A stretch of DNA of 6,918 nt, taken from positions 1 to 6,918 of the forward strand of contig CAZDYI010000141.1 of the NCBI GenBank assembly GCA_964509765.1, in the 5' to 3' direction. Source of the DNA: CAZDYI01 sp964509765 (GTDB taxonomy: Bacteria; Pseudomonadota; Gammaproteobacteria; Tethybacterales; Tethybacteraceae). The notes under the pieces were generated by a model. That model saw only the letters and a list, made by a program, of their open reading frames with translations, was not told the origin of the DNA and made no database searches. Below are positions 6,436 through 6,918 of the stretch, one piece after another. Every line of letters begins with the position of its first letter. Positions within the stretch are counted from its first letter, which is position 1. The translations under genes and the position numbers were made by a program.

Positions 6436-6441
6436 TAAAAT
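6436..6441 (+). promoter_or_regulatory. Possible -10 element upstream of the right-edge gene
   Basis: TAAAAT sits in the 70-nt gap after the second permease, a stretch noticeably richer in A and T than the rest of the window. It differs from the -10 consensus at one position. I see no good -35 box 17 bp upstream, where the end of the permease gene lies. The composition change and the 52-nt spacing to the next ATG fit a promoter for the exported protein, but this is weak evidence. Confidence 0.22.
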
Positions 6442-6493
6442 CCCTTTTTCCAGTTGCCTTTGGCTTGGCAATCGGACGCCAACCTTTTCCTGA

Positions 6494-6918
6494 ATGAGAG
6501 CCGGAGAGTCGTCCCTCAATTCGCTCGCGGCCCTTGCGGCGGCGTCATCCCTGTTGCTTTCGGCGCCCGTTGCGGCCGAGTGGGTCGAGGAGCAGCTGGT
6601 CGACGAGTCCTCGGGCGAGATCGCGGCGTTGAGGATCGTTAGCGGCGAAGGAGGCGGCGACACAGGCAAGGTGACGGTCTTCTGCGACCGGAAGGAATTG
6701 GGACTTACGGTCGAATGGGAGCCGGCAGGCGTCGAGCTGCTGTCCGAGCCTTCGGACAGTCCGGAGCTGCTGGGGCTGGACGCCGAGTACCGCATCGACG
6801 ACGGCGAGCCGAAGCCGTTCGTGATGCTCGTCGAGAAGGACGGTCCTCCGGGCGCCTCGTTCATCGGCAACCGCACGGACATCATCTTCGACTTCATGTC
6901 CGACGTAAGCTACGGCTC
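6494..6918 (+). CDS. Exported protein of unknown function (3'-partial)
   Basis: An open frame runs from the ATG at 6494 to the end of the window without a stop, giving 141 residues so far. An in-frame TGA directly precedes the ATG, so the protein cannot start further upstream. The N-terminus looks like a signal peptide: a hydrophobic, alanine-rich stretch at about 10-28 with likely cleavage after VAA (26-28), just before EW. The mature part has a TVFCD motif at 61-65 with a single cysteine (Cys64), a VEW at 73-75, then EYRIDDGEP at 98-106 and later hydrophobic strands, suggesting a small beta-rich periplasmic domain. The C-x-W-x-YR-D pattern loosely recalls the VasI/IalB kind of small exported proteins, but this is only an impression and I do not assign a family. 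No clear Shine-Dalgarno sequence precedes the start. Codon and base composition match the neighbours, and the gap with a possible promoter suggests it is separate from the transporter operon. Confidence 0.75.
   Translation, partial: MRAGESSLNSLAALAAASSLLLSAPVAAEWVEEQLVDESSGEIAALRIVSGEGGGDTGKVTVFCDRKELGLTVEWEPAGVELLSEPSDSPELLGLDAEYRIDDGEPKPFVMLVEKDGPPGASFIGNRTDIIFDFMSDVSYG

Noticed and set aside
6414..6449. Short stem GAAGG/CCTTC (6414-6418 with 6424-6428) followed by TTTTT at 6445-6449, considered as an intrinsic terminator for the transporter operon.
   Set aside because: The stem is only 5 bp and the T-tract begins about 17 nt after it, too far for intrinsic termination.
6465..6490. Stem TTGGC/GCCAA (6465-6469 with 6478-6482) followed by a short T-run, considered as a terminator.
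   Set aside because: A 5-bp stem with an 8-nt loop and only four T bases, ending 11 nt before the next start codon, is too weak to call.
5476..6897. Long open frame on the - strand opposite the second permease and the right-edge gene.
   Set aside because: Its translation is rich in His, Arg, Gln and Ser without recognisable motifs, as expected for the antisense of GC-rich coding DNA; the + strand has well-supported genes.

Overview
This window comes from a very GC-rich bacterial genome. It is probably Gram-negative: the solute-binding protein has an ordinary signal peptide with no lipobox cysteine, and a second exported, apparently periplasmic protein begins at the right edge. A proteobacterium is plausible, but the sequence alone does not settle the lineage. 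All six complete genes, and the two genes cut by the window edges, lie on the + strand. No mobile element, CRISPR array, tRNA or rRNA was seen.

Layout. (1) Bases 1-3285 are a tightly packed block: an ankyrin-repeat protein (5' end outside the window), FtsY (the SRP receptor GTPase), NanE (N-acetylmannosamine-6-phosphate 2-epimerase) and NanK (ROK-family N-acetylmannosamine kinase). The spacings are 1 nt, 6 nt and a 4-nt GTGA overlap, so the block looks like one transcription unit with coupled translation. (2) A 75-nt gap holds a possible -10 element and a GC-rich leader able to form two competing hairpins next to a strong ribosome binding site. (3) Bases 3361-6423 encode a CUT1-type ABC sugar importer: periplasmic binding protein, MalF-type permease and MalG-type permease. 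A perfect 10-bp hairpin separates the binding protein from the permeases, which overlap by 4 nt. No ATPase gene is present. (4) A short, less GC-rich gap (6424-6493) precedes an exported protein of unknown function that runs off the right edge.

How the genes may work together. NanK phosphorylates ManNAc and NanE turns ManNAc-6-phosphate into GlcNAc-6-phosphate, the middle of the sialic acid / amino-sugar catabolic route. The adjacent importer is therefore a good candidate for uptake of ManNAc, sialic acid or a related amino sugar or oligosaccharide, although substrate cannot be read from the sequence. The lyase NanA, NagA, NagB and the transporter ATPase are not in the window. The most unusual points are the housekeeping gene ftsY sitting between an ankyrin gene and nanEK, a NanK that seems to have lost all four zinc ligands typical of ROK kinases, and the two RNA hairpin elements around the binding-protein gene.
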